Origin: Verrucomicrobiota bacterium
GTDB taxonomy: Bacteria > Verrucomicrobiota > Verrucomicrobiia > Opitutales > Opitutaceae
Length of the DNA: 25,113 bases
NCBI GenBank assembly: GCA_023433275.1
Contig: JAEZDN010000038.1
Location: forward strand, 1 to 25,113
Reading direction: 5' to 3'
The position numbers and the translations under genes are program-made. The notes under the pieces are model-generated. The model was given only the letters and a program-made list of their open reading frames with translations. It was not told where the DNA came from and did no database searches. Of this stretch, positions 10,519-18,413 are shown in pieces (positions within the stretch are counted from its first letter, which is position 1; every line of letters starts with the position of its first letter).

Positions 10519-10622
10519 TGTAGGGGCGCGGCTCGACCGCGCCCTTTCCTTTTCCGGTGCAGGGGCGTGGCTCGACCACGCCCTTTCCTCTCCTCTGCAG
10601 GAGCGTGGCTCGACCACGCCCT
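10519..10622. repeat. Cluster of three tandem REP-like palindromes
   Basis: Three direct copies at about 10519-10545, 10558-10584 and 10596-10622 share a G(T/C)AGG(G/A)GC head and a stem such as GGGCGCGG-CTCGA-CCGCGCCC. The copies differ by compensatory changes (GCGCGG/CCGCGC versus GCGTGG/CCACGC), so base pairing is conserved. A further relative lies at the right edge of the window. The cluster fills the gap between the converging TlpA-like and antiporter genes, and the first copy has flanking T-runs, so it may act as a bidirectional terminator. Confidence 0.8.
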
Positions 10623-10656
10623 TCTCTCCTTCCCGTTCCGCTACCCCCGCCCCGGC

Positions 10657-12483
10657 TCACGCCGTCGCGCGCACCTCGCTCTCGACCACCGCGGTGGCCT
10701 GCGCGTTCATCGCGAGCCGCTCCGCCGCACGAGCGGCCACGTGCTCGCGCACTGCCGGATACTTGTTGAGGAACGTCTTGAAATCGCGCGCGCTGAGCGT
10801 GAGCAGCTTGCTGAAATCGAGCGCCGTCACGTGCGCCGAGCGGCGTTCGCCACTGAGCAACGCCATTTCCCCGAAGAAGGACCCCGACTGCAGCTTGATC
10901 TTCTGCCCGCCCTTGAGCGCGACCTCGACCTCGCCCTGCGCGATGAAATACGCGAGGTCGGCCTTCTCGCCCATGCGGATGATCCGCTCGCCCGGCTTCA
11001 CGTCGCGGTTTTCGAAATGCAACAGCACCAGCTCCCGCTGCTCCGGCGTCAGACCGGCAAACAAGGGGAAGCGGCTGACCAGTTCCTCGGGCGTGAACCG
11101 CTTGTGCGCCAGCGACCGCTCCTCCGCCGCCAGCCGCGCGCGCTCGAGTTCGGCCTGCAGCGCGTTCAGCGGCCCCATCCGCGCCGTCTCCCAGCGCGCG
11201 AGCAGCGCCGGCGAGTTGCGCACCTTCTCGTTGATCTGGTCGGCGATCCAGAACGAGAACGGGTTCAGCGCGATCGAGAGCAGCGCCCCCGCCAGGATCA
11301 GGCTCAGCCCCTCCGGCGGCAGCAGCCCGTAGCTGATGCCCAGCCCCGCCAGGATGAACGAGAACTCGCCCACCTGCGCCAGCGAGGCCGCGGAGATCAG
11401 CGCCGTGCTGAGCGGGAAACCGCAACCCAGCACGATGCCCACCGAGATCAGCGACTTGCCCACCACGATCACGGCGAGCACCGCGAGCACCTGGAGCGGC
11501 TGTTGGAAGATGATGCCCGGGTCGAAGAGCATGCCCACCGACACGAAGAACAGCACGGCGAACGCATCCTGCAGCGGCAGGGAATTCTCGGCCGCCTTGT
11601 GGCTCAATTCCGACTCGCTCATCACCACGCCGGCGAAGAAGGCCCCGAGCGCGTACGAGACGTCGAACAGCTTGGCCGAGGCGAACGCGATGCCGATGGC
11701 CACCGCCAGCACGCAGAGGGTGAACAGCTCGCGCGAGCCCGTGCGCGCCACCTGGCGCAGCATCCAGGGCATCACGCGGGGCCCGAAGAACATCACGATG
11801 AGGATGAACGCCGTGACCTTGATGCCCGTGTCGAGGAGCGTCGCGCCCAGGCTGCCATCGGCCGCGTGGTGCGCGCCATGCCCGCCCGGCGCGTGCCCGC
11901 CGAGCGCCACCGCGAACGCCGGCAGGAGCACCAGGACCAGCACCATCGCCAGGTCCTCGACCACCAGCCAGCCGATCGTGATGCGGCCGTTGGGTGACGA
12001 CACCGCATTGCGGGCCTCCATGGCCTTCAGCAACACGACCGTGCTCGCCACCGAGATGCACAAGCCCAGCACCAGGCCCCCGCCCCACGTCCAGCCGAAG
12101 CCCCGCGCCATCACCGCGCCCACCGCGGTCGCGAGAACGATCTGCAGGAACGCGCCCGGGATGGCGATTTTCCGCACGGCCACGAGATCGCGCACGGAAA
12201 AGTGCAGGCCCACGCCGAACATGAGGAGCATCACGCCGATTTCCGCCAGTTGCCCCGCCATCGCCGCGTCCGCCGTGAAGCTGGGGAAGAACGATTCCCG
12301 GAAGTACGAGGAGCTCAGCGCCCCGATGTTGGCCCCCATGGCGATGACGACGCCCGCCACCAGGTAGCCGACCAGCGGCGGCAGATGCAGCCGGCTGGCG
12401 AAGTAGCCAAAGACAAACGCGAGGACAAACGCCACCGCGATGGTGGTAATCAGGGTAACATCGTGGGGCATGGGGGGAGCCAT
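10657..12483 (-). CDS. CPA2-family cation:proton antiporter with cyclic-nucleotide-binding-type domain
   Basis: Inner-membrane monovalent cation/H+ exchanger of the KefB/YbaL type. In the 608-residue protein, residues about 5-420 form the multi-helix Na+/H+-exchanger fold, with motifs LMFGVGLHFS, ASTVVLLKAMEARN, the ion-site-like WLVVEDLAMV and ALGAFFAGVVMSESELSHK. A His/Gly-rich loop lies near residue 200. The C-terminal about 130 residues form a CAP-type cyclic-nucleotide-binding domain (FPLFAGLTPEQ, then GSFFGEMALLSGERRSAHV, the phosphate-binding-cassette-like segment with Glu and Arg). Classical Kef proteins carry an NAD-binding TrkA/RCK domain here, so gating may follow a nucleotide ligand instead. 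ATG 12483 or ATG 12471 could be the start. It is divergent from HK1. Confidence 0.88.
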   Translation of the reverse strand: MAPPMPHDVTLITTIAVAFVLAFVFGYFASRLHLPPLVGYLVAGVVIAMGANIGALSSSYFRESFFPSFTADAAMAGQLAEIGVMLLMFGVGLHFSVRDLVAVRKIAIPGAFLQIVLATAVGAVMARGFGWTWGGGLVLGLCISVASTVVLLKAMEARNAVSSPNGRITIGWLVVEDLAMVLVLVLLPAFAVALGGHAPGGHGAHHAADGSLGATLLDTGIKVTAFILIVMFFGPRVMPWMLRQVARTGSRELFTLCVLAVAIGIAFASAKLFDVSYALGAFFAGVVMSESELSHKAAENSLPLQDAFAVLFFVSVGMLFDPGIIFQQPLQVLAVLAVIVVGKSLISVGIVLGCGFPLSTALISAASLAQVGEFSFILAGLGISYGLLPPEGLSLILAGALLSIALNPFSFWIADQINEKVRNSPALLARWETARMGPLNALQAELERARLAAEERSLAHKRFTPEELVSRFPLFAGLTPEQRELVLLHFENRDVKPGERIIRMGEKADLAYFIAQGEVEVALKGGQKIKLQSGSFFGEMALLSGERRSAHVTALDFSKLLTLSARDFKTFLNKYPAVREHVAARAAERLAMNAQATAVVESEVRATA

Positions 12484-12805
12484 AATTGCGGGGAAAAACG
12501 CGCCTATTTCAAACGATTTTGTCTAACATCCATGGAGGCTACCCGGCGCCGTACTGAGAGGACACACCCAGCACGACGGCGTTACCCTCCCGGCCAGAGA
12601 GGGCGCGGCATCCAGGCGCGCCGCGTATCGGCACGAAAGATTGTTCGACCTCTCAATTACGTTTTTATTTCCCAATCCTGAGCGATTCAGTAATACGAAC
12701 ATCAATCGCAAAACCCCGGATGGGCCACCGGCGGATCGAATTCCACCGTCCCCAGTTGATCATCCCCAATGTTTCCGGTCGTATCATGGTCGGGCAGCGG
12801 AGCCA
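12484..12805. other. Intergenic region between divergent antiporter and HK1
   Basis: About 320 bases without a convincing gene. The HK1 frame is open back to 12641, but that stretch lacks coding character and its product does not match the HK1 paralogue. A weak promoter toward HK1 could be TTGTTC (12641-12646) and TTTATT (12664-12669) with a 17-base spacer. GC content drops from about 12640 onward, near the left edge of the atypical segment. Confidence 0.4.
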
Positions 12806-14854
12806 ATGAGTGAAGCAGTCTACATCGCTGCCATGCTCCTGAGCGCTGCGAATGGCTTGGCTATATTATTGGTCAATCCCCGCCGTCCTATCAATCGGGT
12901 CTATTTTGCCGGAGCGCTAATTACCTCGTGCTGGTTGTTCTGTGTAGCGATGGCTATCCAAATTGGAGACAAGACAAGTCCCGATTCAGTTAACCCACGG
13001 TTGATTTTCTGGTTAAAGGCTAGCGCAGCTACTTCTGCATTCATTGTACTGCATATCTGCGCGATGCGCGCGACACTCGTGCACGCGTCAAAGACATTCT
13101 GGAGGCCCCTTCGCAGCCTAACGCCTTGGCTGTTGGTACCTGTGCTGTTGGCTACTGTTTCTTTCACGGAGTACTACATCCCATCGACCTCAACACGCGC
13201 CAACCCGGATCGCGGTATTGGCTATTTCTTTGTTCACATCGTAATCATCGCGTCAGGGTTTTGGGTACTTTGGGACTCTATTAAGCATATGAATCGGCTC
13301 ACCGGCGTTCGGCGATTAGAGCTGCAATTTTTTGTGTTTTGTTCTGTCGCGGCGGGACTCCTGATGGTGATTAACAACATTGTGAGCGTCTTGGTTCCAC
13401 GACTATCAGGGATCCGACGCTTCGGTCCCATCTGGATCCTCTTATGGCAAACCTTTATATTTTTCGCGCTGTGCCATCACCGAGTTTTTGATGCGAAGCA
13501 GGTACTATTACGCGTTGGCCAGCGTCTTTTTCTTTTCGGGATATTGGCAGGAGCTGCCCTATTGACCGTAAAAAGTCTTGAGGGCGATCTCGACTCCGAT
13601 GTTACGATTTTTGGAGGATCAATGGTCGCATGTGCCCTCGCGGTACTATGTGAGCCCCCCCTAAGGCGTAAATTCGGGCTGGATTCGCAACAGCTCGTAG
13701 CAGCACAACGATCTCAAATGATAGAATGGACTCGTGAAGGTCTCGACGAGGAGTCGCTCAAAAGCCGAATGAGAGATCTCCTCAAGAGGTGGTGCCAAAC
13801 TGATCATGTGCAGCTGATCAGTTCAGGGGAATCCACCCAAGACCACGGCCGATTTCCGTGCGAGCCATTGTTTCCAGTCGGCAACACCGACGGTTGGGTT
13901 ACCCCTGAATCGCTAGATCGACAGAAGCCGTCCGAGGACACCCCAAGATTGCGCGCACACTTAACCCGAAAAGATCTAGGTGCATTACTCTCGGTGCCTC
14001 GAGGCAGTAGAAATCCGAACCTTTTCATTGCGCTCGGACGGAAACATAGCGAACGGCCCTACACGTATCCCGATATTCAAATCCTACTCGAGTTGGCCGA
14101 GCTAATGGACAACATCTTGACCCATGCTCGGGCCGCCGCCCGCATGGCCCAAATCGAAAAAATGGAATCGGCCGCCATGATGTCGCGCGGCTTGGCGCAC
14201 GATCTGAACAACCTTGCGACCCCGGTTTCCACCTTTCTCCTGCACATGGAAAATCGCGTCGCAGCGGGCACGGCTGAGGCGGAAGTCTTGGCCGACGCCA
14301 AGCACTCGATCCAAGTCATGCAGGATTATATTCGGGAAAGTTTGTTCTTTGCCCGCCAGCTCGTTCCCGACTTCCGCCAGATTTCCGCGGCCGAGCTTTT
14401 GGCGTCCTCCGCGAAGGTATGCCAGGCTCGCGCTCAAGCCCGAGGCGTGAATATCCAAATTGAAAACCCTGCCGACATCCACTTCACCGCCGACCGGGTG
14501 CTCATGCAGCGACTGCTGCAAAATCTGCTCTTCAATGCCATCGATGCCTCGCCCCGTGGCGGGAAAGTTTCCATATTAGTGGATCGTCTGGACGAAGGTC
14601 GAATCAGCATCGGCGTCACGGACCAAGGTCCCGGCGTTCCTCTTGAATTAAGAGACCGCATATTTGAGCCCTACTTCACCACAAAGGATACGGGGGATAA
14701 AGTTCGCGGCCTGGGTCTGGGCTTGGCGATCTGCCTAAAAATAGGCCATTTGCACGGTGCCACCCTCAGCGTCGATCGGTCATCCTCGGGCGGTGCCATC
14801 TTCACGGTCGTCCTGCCAGACTCCCCAAAACCCTTCGTCAGCCCCGCCGCGTGA
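12806..14854 (+). CDS. Sensor histidine kinase with N-terminal 7TM-type region (HK1)
   Basis: Membrane sensor kinase of 682 residues. Residues about 5-290 contain seven to nine hydrophobic segments with NPRRPINRVYF, TGVRRLELQ and HHRVFDAKQV, like the HisKA_7TM/PrsK-type sensor region. A GAF-like stretch follows (about 320-430; GWVTPESLDR, LSVPRGSRNPNLFIALG). The kinase core has His465 in LAHDLNNLATP, the N-box Asn577 (QNLLFNAIDAS), G1 DQGPGVP, F-box FEPYFTTK and G2 GLGLGLAICLKIGHLHGA, so it should be catalytically complete. ATG 12806 is chosen because the product then aligns from its first residues with HK2. Composition is mixed-codon and lower GC up to about 14110, then becomes host-like. 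It probably heads an operon with the next two genes (gaps of 51 and 100 bases). Confidence 0.88.
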   Translation: MSEAVYIAAMLLSAANGLAILLVNPRRPINRVYFAGALITSCWLFCVAMAIQIGDKTSPDSVNPRLIFWLKASAATSAFIVLHICAMRATLVHASKTFWRPLRSLTPWLLVPVLLATVSFTEYYIPSTSTRANPDRGIGYFFVHIVIIASGFWVLWDSIKHMNRLTGVRRLELQFFVFCSVAAGLLMVINNIVSVLVPRLSGIRRFGPIWILLWQTFIFFALCHHRVFDAKQVLLRVGQRLFLFGILAGAALLTVKSLEGDLDSDVTIFGGSMVACALAVLCEPPLRRKFGLDSQQLVAAQRSQMIEWTREGLDEESLKSRMRDLLKRWCQTDHVQLISSGESTQDHGRFPCEPLFPVGNTDGWVTPESLDRQKPSEDTPRLRAHLTRKDLGALLSVPRGSRNPNLFIALGRKHSERPYTYPDIQILLELAELMDNILTHARAAARMAQIEKMESAAMMSRGLAHDLNNLATPVSTFLLHMENRVAAGTAEAEVLADAKHSIQVMQDYIRESLFFARQLVPDFRQISAAELLASSAKVCQARAQARGVNIQIENPADIHFTADRVLMQRLLQNLLFNAIDASPRGGKVSILVDRLDEGRISIGVTDQGPGVPLELRDRIFEPYFTTKDTGDKVRGLGLGLAICLKIGHLHGATLSVDRSSSGGAIFTVVLPDSPKPFVSPAA

Positions 14855-14905
14855 GCCGCTTCCGTCGGGCCTGATCGATCTGCCAGCTGCAGCGCGATAG
14901 TTGCC

Positions 14906-16126
14906 ATGAACCACCAAATCACCGCGATGCTGACCCCGAGCATTCTGATTGTCGACGATGAGCGACAGATTCATTCCTCCCTTCGCCTGCGCTTGGGCGA
15001 AAATTACGAACTGTCCTCCCTGTTCTCTCCGAAAGAAGCTCTCGCCGCCGTGCAACGAGAGCAGTTCGACCTTTGCTTCGTGGACCTCCATATGCCCGAC
15101 ATGGACGGGCTCGGATTTATCGAGGCTGCGCGCGAGCTCGATCCGGCCCTGGGCTTCGTCGTGCTGACCGGCTATGGCTCGGAAGAGAACCTGCGACGAG
15201 CCATCCCGCTTCAGGTCCTCGATTTTCTGGCCAAGCCACTGCCTGACCGTGACGGATTCGAAAAACGTATTCCCGAATGGATCGCAAGGACGCGCACTCG
15301 GCGCCACGAGTTGGCTCTCACGCGGGATACACTATCCTTGGTCGAAGATCTCGAGGTTGCCCGCTTGGAGCGTGAAGTCGAGCTGACCGCCTCCAACTCC
15401 GCTCGCGAGGCACTCCTCCAGACAGCCGGGCTGCTTACGACGACGAGCGCGCTGCTGTTCAGCGCCCAACATTCCCTCGAATCGATGACGCGCTCGGACC
15501 CTCGCCTGAACGGCCTGCTCCGCGGTGTCGCCGAGGCCCGCAAGCACGCCGAATCAGCCGCGACAATTGCCGAGGGTTACTTCGGGTCAGCCTACGCGGA
15601 TCGCGAGTCATCGTCCGCGTGGATTGACACCGGGTTGCAGCATGCCATTCGCATCAGCCGCCGACTGGCTCACGCGGAGGAACGGCGCCAGCACATCGAT
15701 TCGGTTTTGCTCGGACGCGACGCCGCGCTCCGCCATCTTTCTGGCATCGATTTCCTCATGATGATGGTGCCGACTCTTGCCCAGTCGCTGGAATTCACCC
15801 CGGCAGAAAGTACACTCCAGCTGCATTGCATTGATGTCTCCCGGTTGGACCGCCTCCCCGACGACCCTCTCTTGCGCTCTTACCTCTGGGTGAACCGTCG
15901 CAATTCGCTGGGTAGCGCACCAGCCGTTGTGATCTCCATCAAGGCCAATGCCCCGGCTCCAGCTGGGGATACGATGAAGACATGGCTTGGCGGCGCCACC
16001 ACGGAGGAACTCAAGCGGTCCAGTCGCGGCCTTCTGCACGGGGTTCAAAAAGCGAAGGGGATTCTCGGAGTCGCCACCCGGCCCAAGTCCGCTCGGTTTG
16101 AGTTCGTCATTGGTTTGCCCATATGA
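14906..16126 (+). CDS. Response regulator: receiver fused to a degenerate kinase-like core
   Basis: A 406-residue cytosolic protein. The receiver domain (about 12-125) looks functional: Asp17/Asp18 acidic pair, phospho-acceptor Asp60 in FVDLHMPDMDG, Thr88 and Lys110. A helical coiled region follows (about 130-240). The C-terminal part (about 250-406) has the strand/helix order of a histidine kinase dimerisation plus ATPase region and ends like one (GILGVATRPKSARFEFVIGLP), but has no H-box histidine, no N-box asparagine, no DxGxG and no GxGxG. It therefore cannot be an active kinase by known rules and may be a phosphorylation-controlled binding platform. The start could also be ATG 14927 (Met8). 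It lies directly after HK1, its likely phosphodonor. Confidence 0.8.
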   Translation: MNHQITAMLTPSILIVDDERQIHSSLRLRLGENYELSSLFSPKEALAAVQREQFDLCFVDLHMPDMDGLGFIEAARELDPALGFVVLTGYGSEENLRRAIPLQVLDFLAKPLPDRDGFEKRIPEWIARTRTRRHELALTRDTLSLVEDLEVARLEREVELTASNSAREALLQTAGLLTTTSALLFSAQHSLESMTRSDPRLNGLLRGVAEARKHAESAATIAEGYFGSAYADRESSSAWIDTGLQHAIRISRRLAHAEERRQHIDSVLLGRDAALRHLSGIDFLMMMVPTLAQSLEFTPAESTLQLHCIDVSRLDRLPDDPLLRSYLWVNRRNSLGSAPAVVISIKANAPAPAGDTMKTWLGGATTEELKRSSRGLLHGVQKAKGILGVATRPKSARFEFVIGLPI

Positions 16127-16226
16127 GCCCACCCGCGTTGCGCGGATTTTGCGCCCTCCACCACCTTGGCGTTCGCATGACGCCGTTTGAGCATTTTCGG
16201 TGGCGGGACCTTGCCCGGATTGGAAA

Positions 16227-16937
16227 ATGATTCTCCTCGTTTCCAGTTTGCCCACCGAGACCGAGGCTCTGTCCGCCCTTTGCGATCAACGTAAGTGGCC
16301 ACATCAAATTTGCCGCACGGTCACCGAGGCCCAGCGAGGCATGAGAAAACTTCAGCCGAAGCTTGTCATCACCCGCCACCGGCTGAGCGACGGGTATTCG
16401 GACGAGATCCTCGGCATGCTCAAGGAGCAGGACCAGCCATCACGCGTGATCGTTCTGGCCGCCGCTGACTGCTCAACCAAGGACGAGGCTCGCCACCTTT
16501 CCCTCGGCGCCGATGCGGTGCTGCGGGATCCCCTGCGAATCCAAGTGCTGTTGGAATTGGCCGCGCGCTACCGCGGCCTGTCCATCGCTGCCAAGCCAGA
16601 GAGTTCACGCGAGGGCCTGGGCTTCGACTTCGCAGGTACTCACGTACTCCCCCATGAACGCACGATTTCCCGCGCCGGCCGAAAAACCAAGACCAGCCCC
16701 CGCGTCATCGGACTCCTTCAGATCCTTCACCGAGCCGAGGGTAGAGTCGTTTCATACGAGTCCCTCTTTCCTGACCTCTTTGGTCGTCCATTCAACGGCG
16801 ACACCGCGAATTCACGCGTGCTCCTCGCCAAAGCTGATCGCGAGTTTCGAGGACTCGGCGTGAACCTCAGAAAGCACCTCAAGGTTATCCCGAAATCCGG
16901 CTACCTCTATGCGGCCCGAGGACCGGCCGATCGGTAG
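16227..16937 (+). CDS. OmpR-type winged-helix regulator with atypical receiver
   Basis: A 236-residue predicted DNA-binding regulator. Residues about 1-115 have the receiver-fold pattern (MILLVSSLP, VIVLAAADCS, LGADAVLRDPL), but the N-terminal acidic pair is missing, the phospho-acceptor position in LVITRHRLSDG is Arg50, and the conserved lysine is Arg. It is thus unlikely to be switched by phosphorylation at the standard site. Residues about 140-230 form an OmpR/PhoB winged helix, with GRVVSYESLF, a recognition-helix region (NSRVLLAKADREF) and the wing ending VIPKSGYLYAA. ATG 16227 is preferred to GTG 16200. It is the only evident DNA-binding output of the signalling region and follows the receiver/pseudo-kinase gene by 100 bases. 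Targets are unknown. Confidence 0.8.
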   Translation: MILLVSSLPTETEALSALCDQRKWPHQICRTVTEAQRGMRKLQPKLVITRHRLSDGYSDEILGMLKEQDQPSRVIVLAAADCSTKDEARHLSLGADAVLRDPLRIQVLLELAARYRGLSIAAKPESSREGLGFDFAGTHVLPHERTISRAGRKTKTSPRVIGLLQILHRAEGRVVSYESLFPDLFGRPFNGDTANSRVLLAKADREFRGLGVNLRKHLKVIPKSGYLYAARGPADR

Positions 16938-17263
16938 GCAAGTCGTGTGGAAGAGCCGGTTCTGGGCCCTGCCACCGCCGACCCCGATCGTTTTTGCGCT
17001 TACGGAAAAATAACGGCGAAATTCTTGGATTTCCGCATTCCGGCCACATCGTCCGAATTGCGCTGTGCTACTATAAAGCTCGTGGATGCGGTCAGGTTGC
17101 CTTCCGGCCCGTTGGACAACCCGGCCCAATCCGATGAGACGTAGCACAGCGTTTCTACTTTGAAACTTCTGCCCGTCTACTTGGGATTGGGACCAAACCG
17201 CGCGCCTAACCTTCGGATTGCCAAAGGGAGTTGCGGCATCCAGCGTGGGACGCAACTCCTCCC
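16938..17263. other. Intergenic region before the receiver-kinase hybrid gene
   Basis: About 325 bases without a convincing gene; a 65-codon open frame here has no start signal or recognisable content. It holds a -10-like TATAAA at 17072-17077 and an 11-bp perfect inverted repeat whose left arm abuts that element. The region probably carries the promoter and a long leader for the gene starting at 17264. Confidence 0.5.
17061..17151. promoter_or_regulatory. 11-bp inverted repeat flanking a -10-like element
   Basis: CGCTGTGCTAC (17061-17071) and its exact reverse complement GTAGCACAGCG (17141-17151) are 69 bases apart. The left arm runs directly into TATAAA (17072-17077). Spaced operator arms for a looping or dimeric regulator, or a long-range RNA stem followed by TTT, are both possible. 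Confidence 0.4.
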
Positions 17264-18406
17264 ATGCCAGAAACCGCCTCCTCTGTCCTGCCGCCCTCGG
17301 TTTCGCCGCGTCCCAAGGTGCTGGTCGTCGATGACGAACTCGGGCCGCGCGAAAGCATCAGCTATCTGCTTCAGGACGAATTCGATGTGATCGCGGTTGA
17401 CCGCGTGGACCACGGGCTGGAGCAGCTTTCCAAGCAAACCTTTGCCTGCGTCATCATGGACATCCGCATGCCGCAGAAAAACGGCATCCAGGGACTCGAG
17501 GCCATGCGGAAGATCGATCCCGAGGTTTCGATCATCATGATGACCGGCTACGGGGCGCTCGCGACCGCCCAGGCCGCCATCAGCCTTGGCGCAAATGAAT
17601 ACCTGAAAAAACCCTTCGATGTCGACATCCTCCAGCAGTCGGTGCGCCGGCACGCGGCCGAGGGCATGGAGCGGAAAAAGCGCGCCGGCATGCTCAAGCA
17701 GCTCGAAGGCATGTACGAGTCGGTGAAGATCGAGCAGAAGAAACAGCAGATGAGCACGGGCTTCAACCAAGCCGCCGCCGAGATGGTGCACGACATCTGC
17801 AATCCCCTCGTTGTCGCGATTGGCTACACCAACATGCTCCTCGACGAGGTGCGCCACCTCCCCCCGGGCCCGCCGGCGATCAACCGGATCGTCCACTACG
17901 CCGAAACCCTGGAAAAGTGTTCATCCTTCTGCCTTCACCTCGCCGAGTCCTGGCGGCAAACCACCAAGCATGCCGGCGAAGTCGAGACCGTGGATGTTTA
18001 TGCCGTCGCCGAGGAAACGAAGTCGGTCCTCTTTTTCGGCACGAACCGCCTGGAAGTCAGCGGCAGCCCCGGCACCACGATCAATGGCATTCGTTTTGAA
18101 ATTGTCCGACTGCTTCAGAATTTGGTGAAGAACGCGCTCGAAGCCGGCGCCTCCCAGGTGAACGTTGCCGTCAATCGGCAGAACGGCCGCATCGTTCTCA
18201 CGATCGCTGACAACGGCACCGGGCTTCCGCCCGAATTGATGGAAAGCATCCTCAAGAAGCCCGTCGAGTCCACGAAGGCGCATGGCACCGGCCTCGGCAT
18301 GACCATCTGCCGCCACATCGTGGCCGCCCACCGCGCCGAGATGAAAGTCAGCACCCGCCCCGGCGGAGGCACGATTTTCACGATCACCTTCCCGGCCGCG
18401 TCCTGA
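17264..18406 (+). CDS. Hybrid protein: receiver followed by histidine kinase
   Basis: A 380-residue soluble REC-HisKA-HATPase protein. The receiver (about 17-130) is intact: Asp23/Asp24, Asp66 in IMDIRMPQKNG, Thr94 and Lys116. A charged linker with coiled-coil character (about 135-165) leads to the kinase: His176 in EMVHDICNPLV, N-box Asn290 (LLQNLVKNALEAGA), G1 IADNGTGLP with Asp316, and G2 HGTGLGMTICRHIV. Both modules appear active, so it could accept a phosphoryl group from HK1 or HK2 and control its own kinase output. ATG 17264 is preferred over the in-frame TTG 17231. No membrane segment is present. Codon use is host-like, unlike the region to its right. It ends two bases before the converging NTase gene. 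Confidence 0.9.
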   Translation: MPETASSVLPPSVSPRPKVLVVDDELGPRESISYLLQDEFDVIAVDRVDHGLEQLSKQTFACVIMDIRMPQKNGIQGLEAMRKIDPEVSIIMMTGYGALATAQAAISLGANEYLKKPFDVDILQQSVRRHAAEGMERKKRAGMLKQLEGMYESVKIEQKKQQMSTGFNQAAAEMVHDICNPLVVAIGYTNMLLDEVRHLPPGPPAINRIVHYAETLEKCSSFCLHLAESWRQTTKHAGEVETVDVYAVAEETKSVLFFGTNRLEVSGSPGTTINGIRFEIVRLLQNLVKNALEAGASQVNVAVNRQNGRIVLTIADNGTGLPPELMESILKKPVESTKAHGTGLGMTICRHIVAAHRAEMKVSTRPGGGTIFTITFPAAS

Positions 18407-18413
18407 GTTCAGG
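18402..18413. other. Palindrome shared by two converging stop codons
   Basis: CCTGA-GT-TCAGG contains the TGA stop of the receiver-kinase gene (18404-18406) and, on the other strand, the TGA stop of the NTase gene (18409-18411). The five-base-pair stem is too short for a strong terminator by itself. Confidence 0.4.

Noticed and set aside
10519..10622. CRISPR-like array suggested by three regularly spaced repeats
   Set aside because: Units are internally palindromic REP-like elements with 11-12-base gaps, not 25-40-base repeats with unique spacers; no cas genes nearby.
12641..12805. 55-codon N-terminal extension of HK1
   Set aside because: The HK2 paralogue starts at the equivalent of ATG 12806; the extension has no coding character and would precede the first membrane segment with unrelated sequence.
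16947..17144. Possible 65-residue gene between the winged-helix regulator and the receiver-kinase hybrid
   Set aside because: Non-ATG start, no ribosome binding site, no hydrophobic or domain pattern; overlaps the promoter-like TATAAA and inverted repeat.
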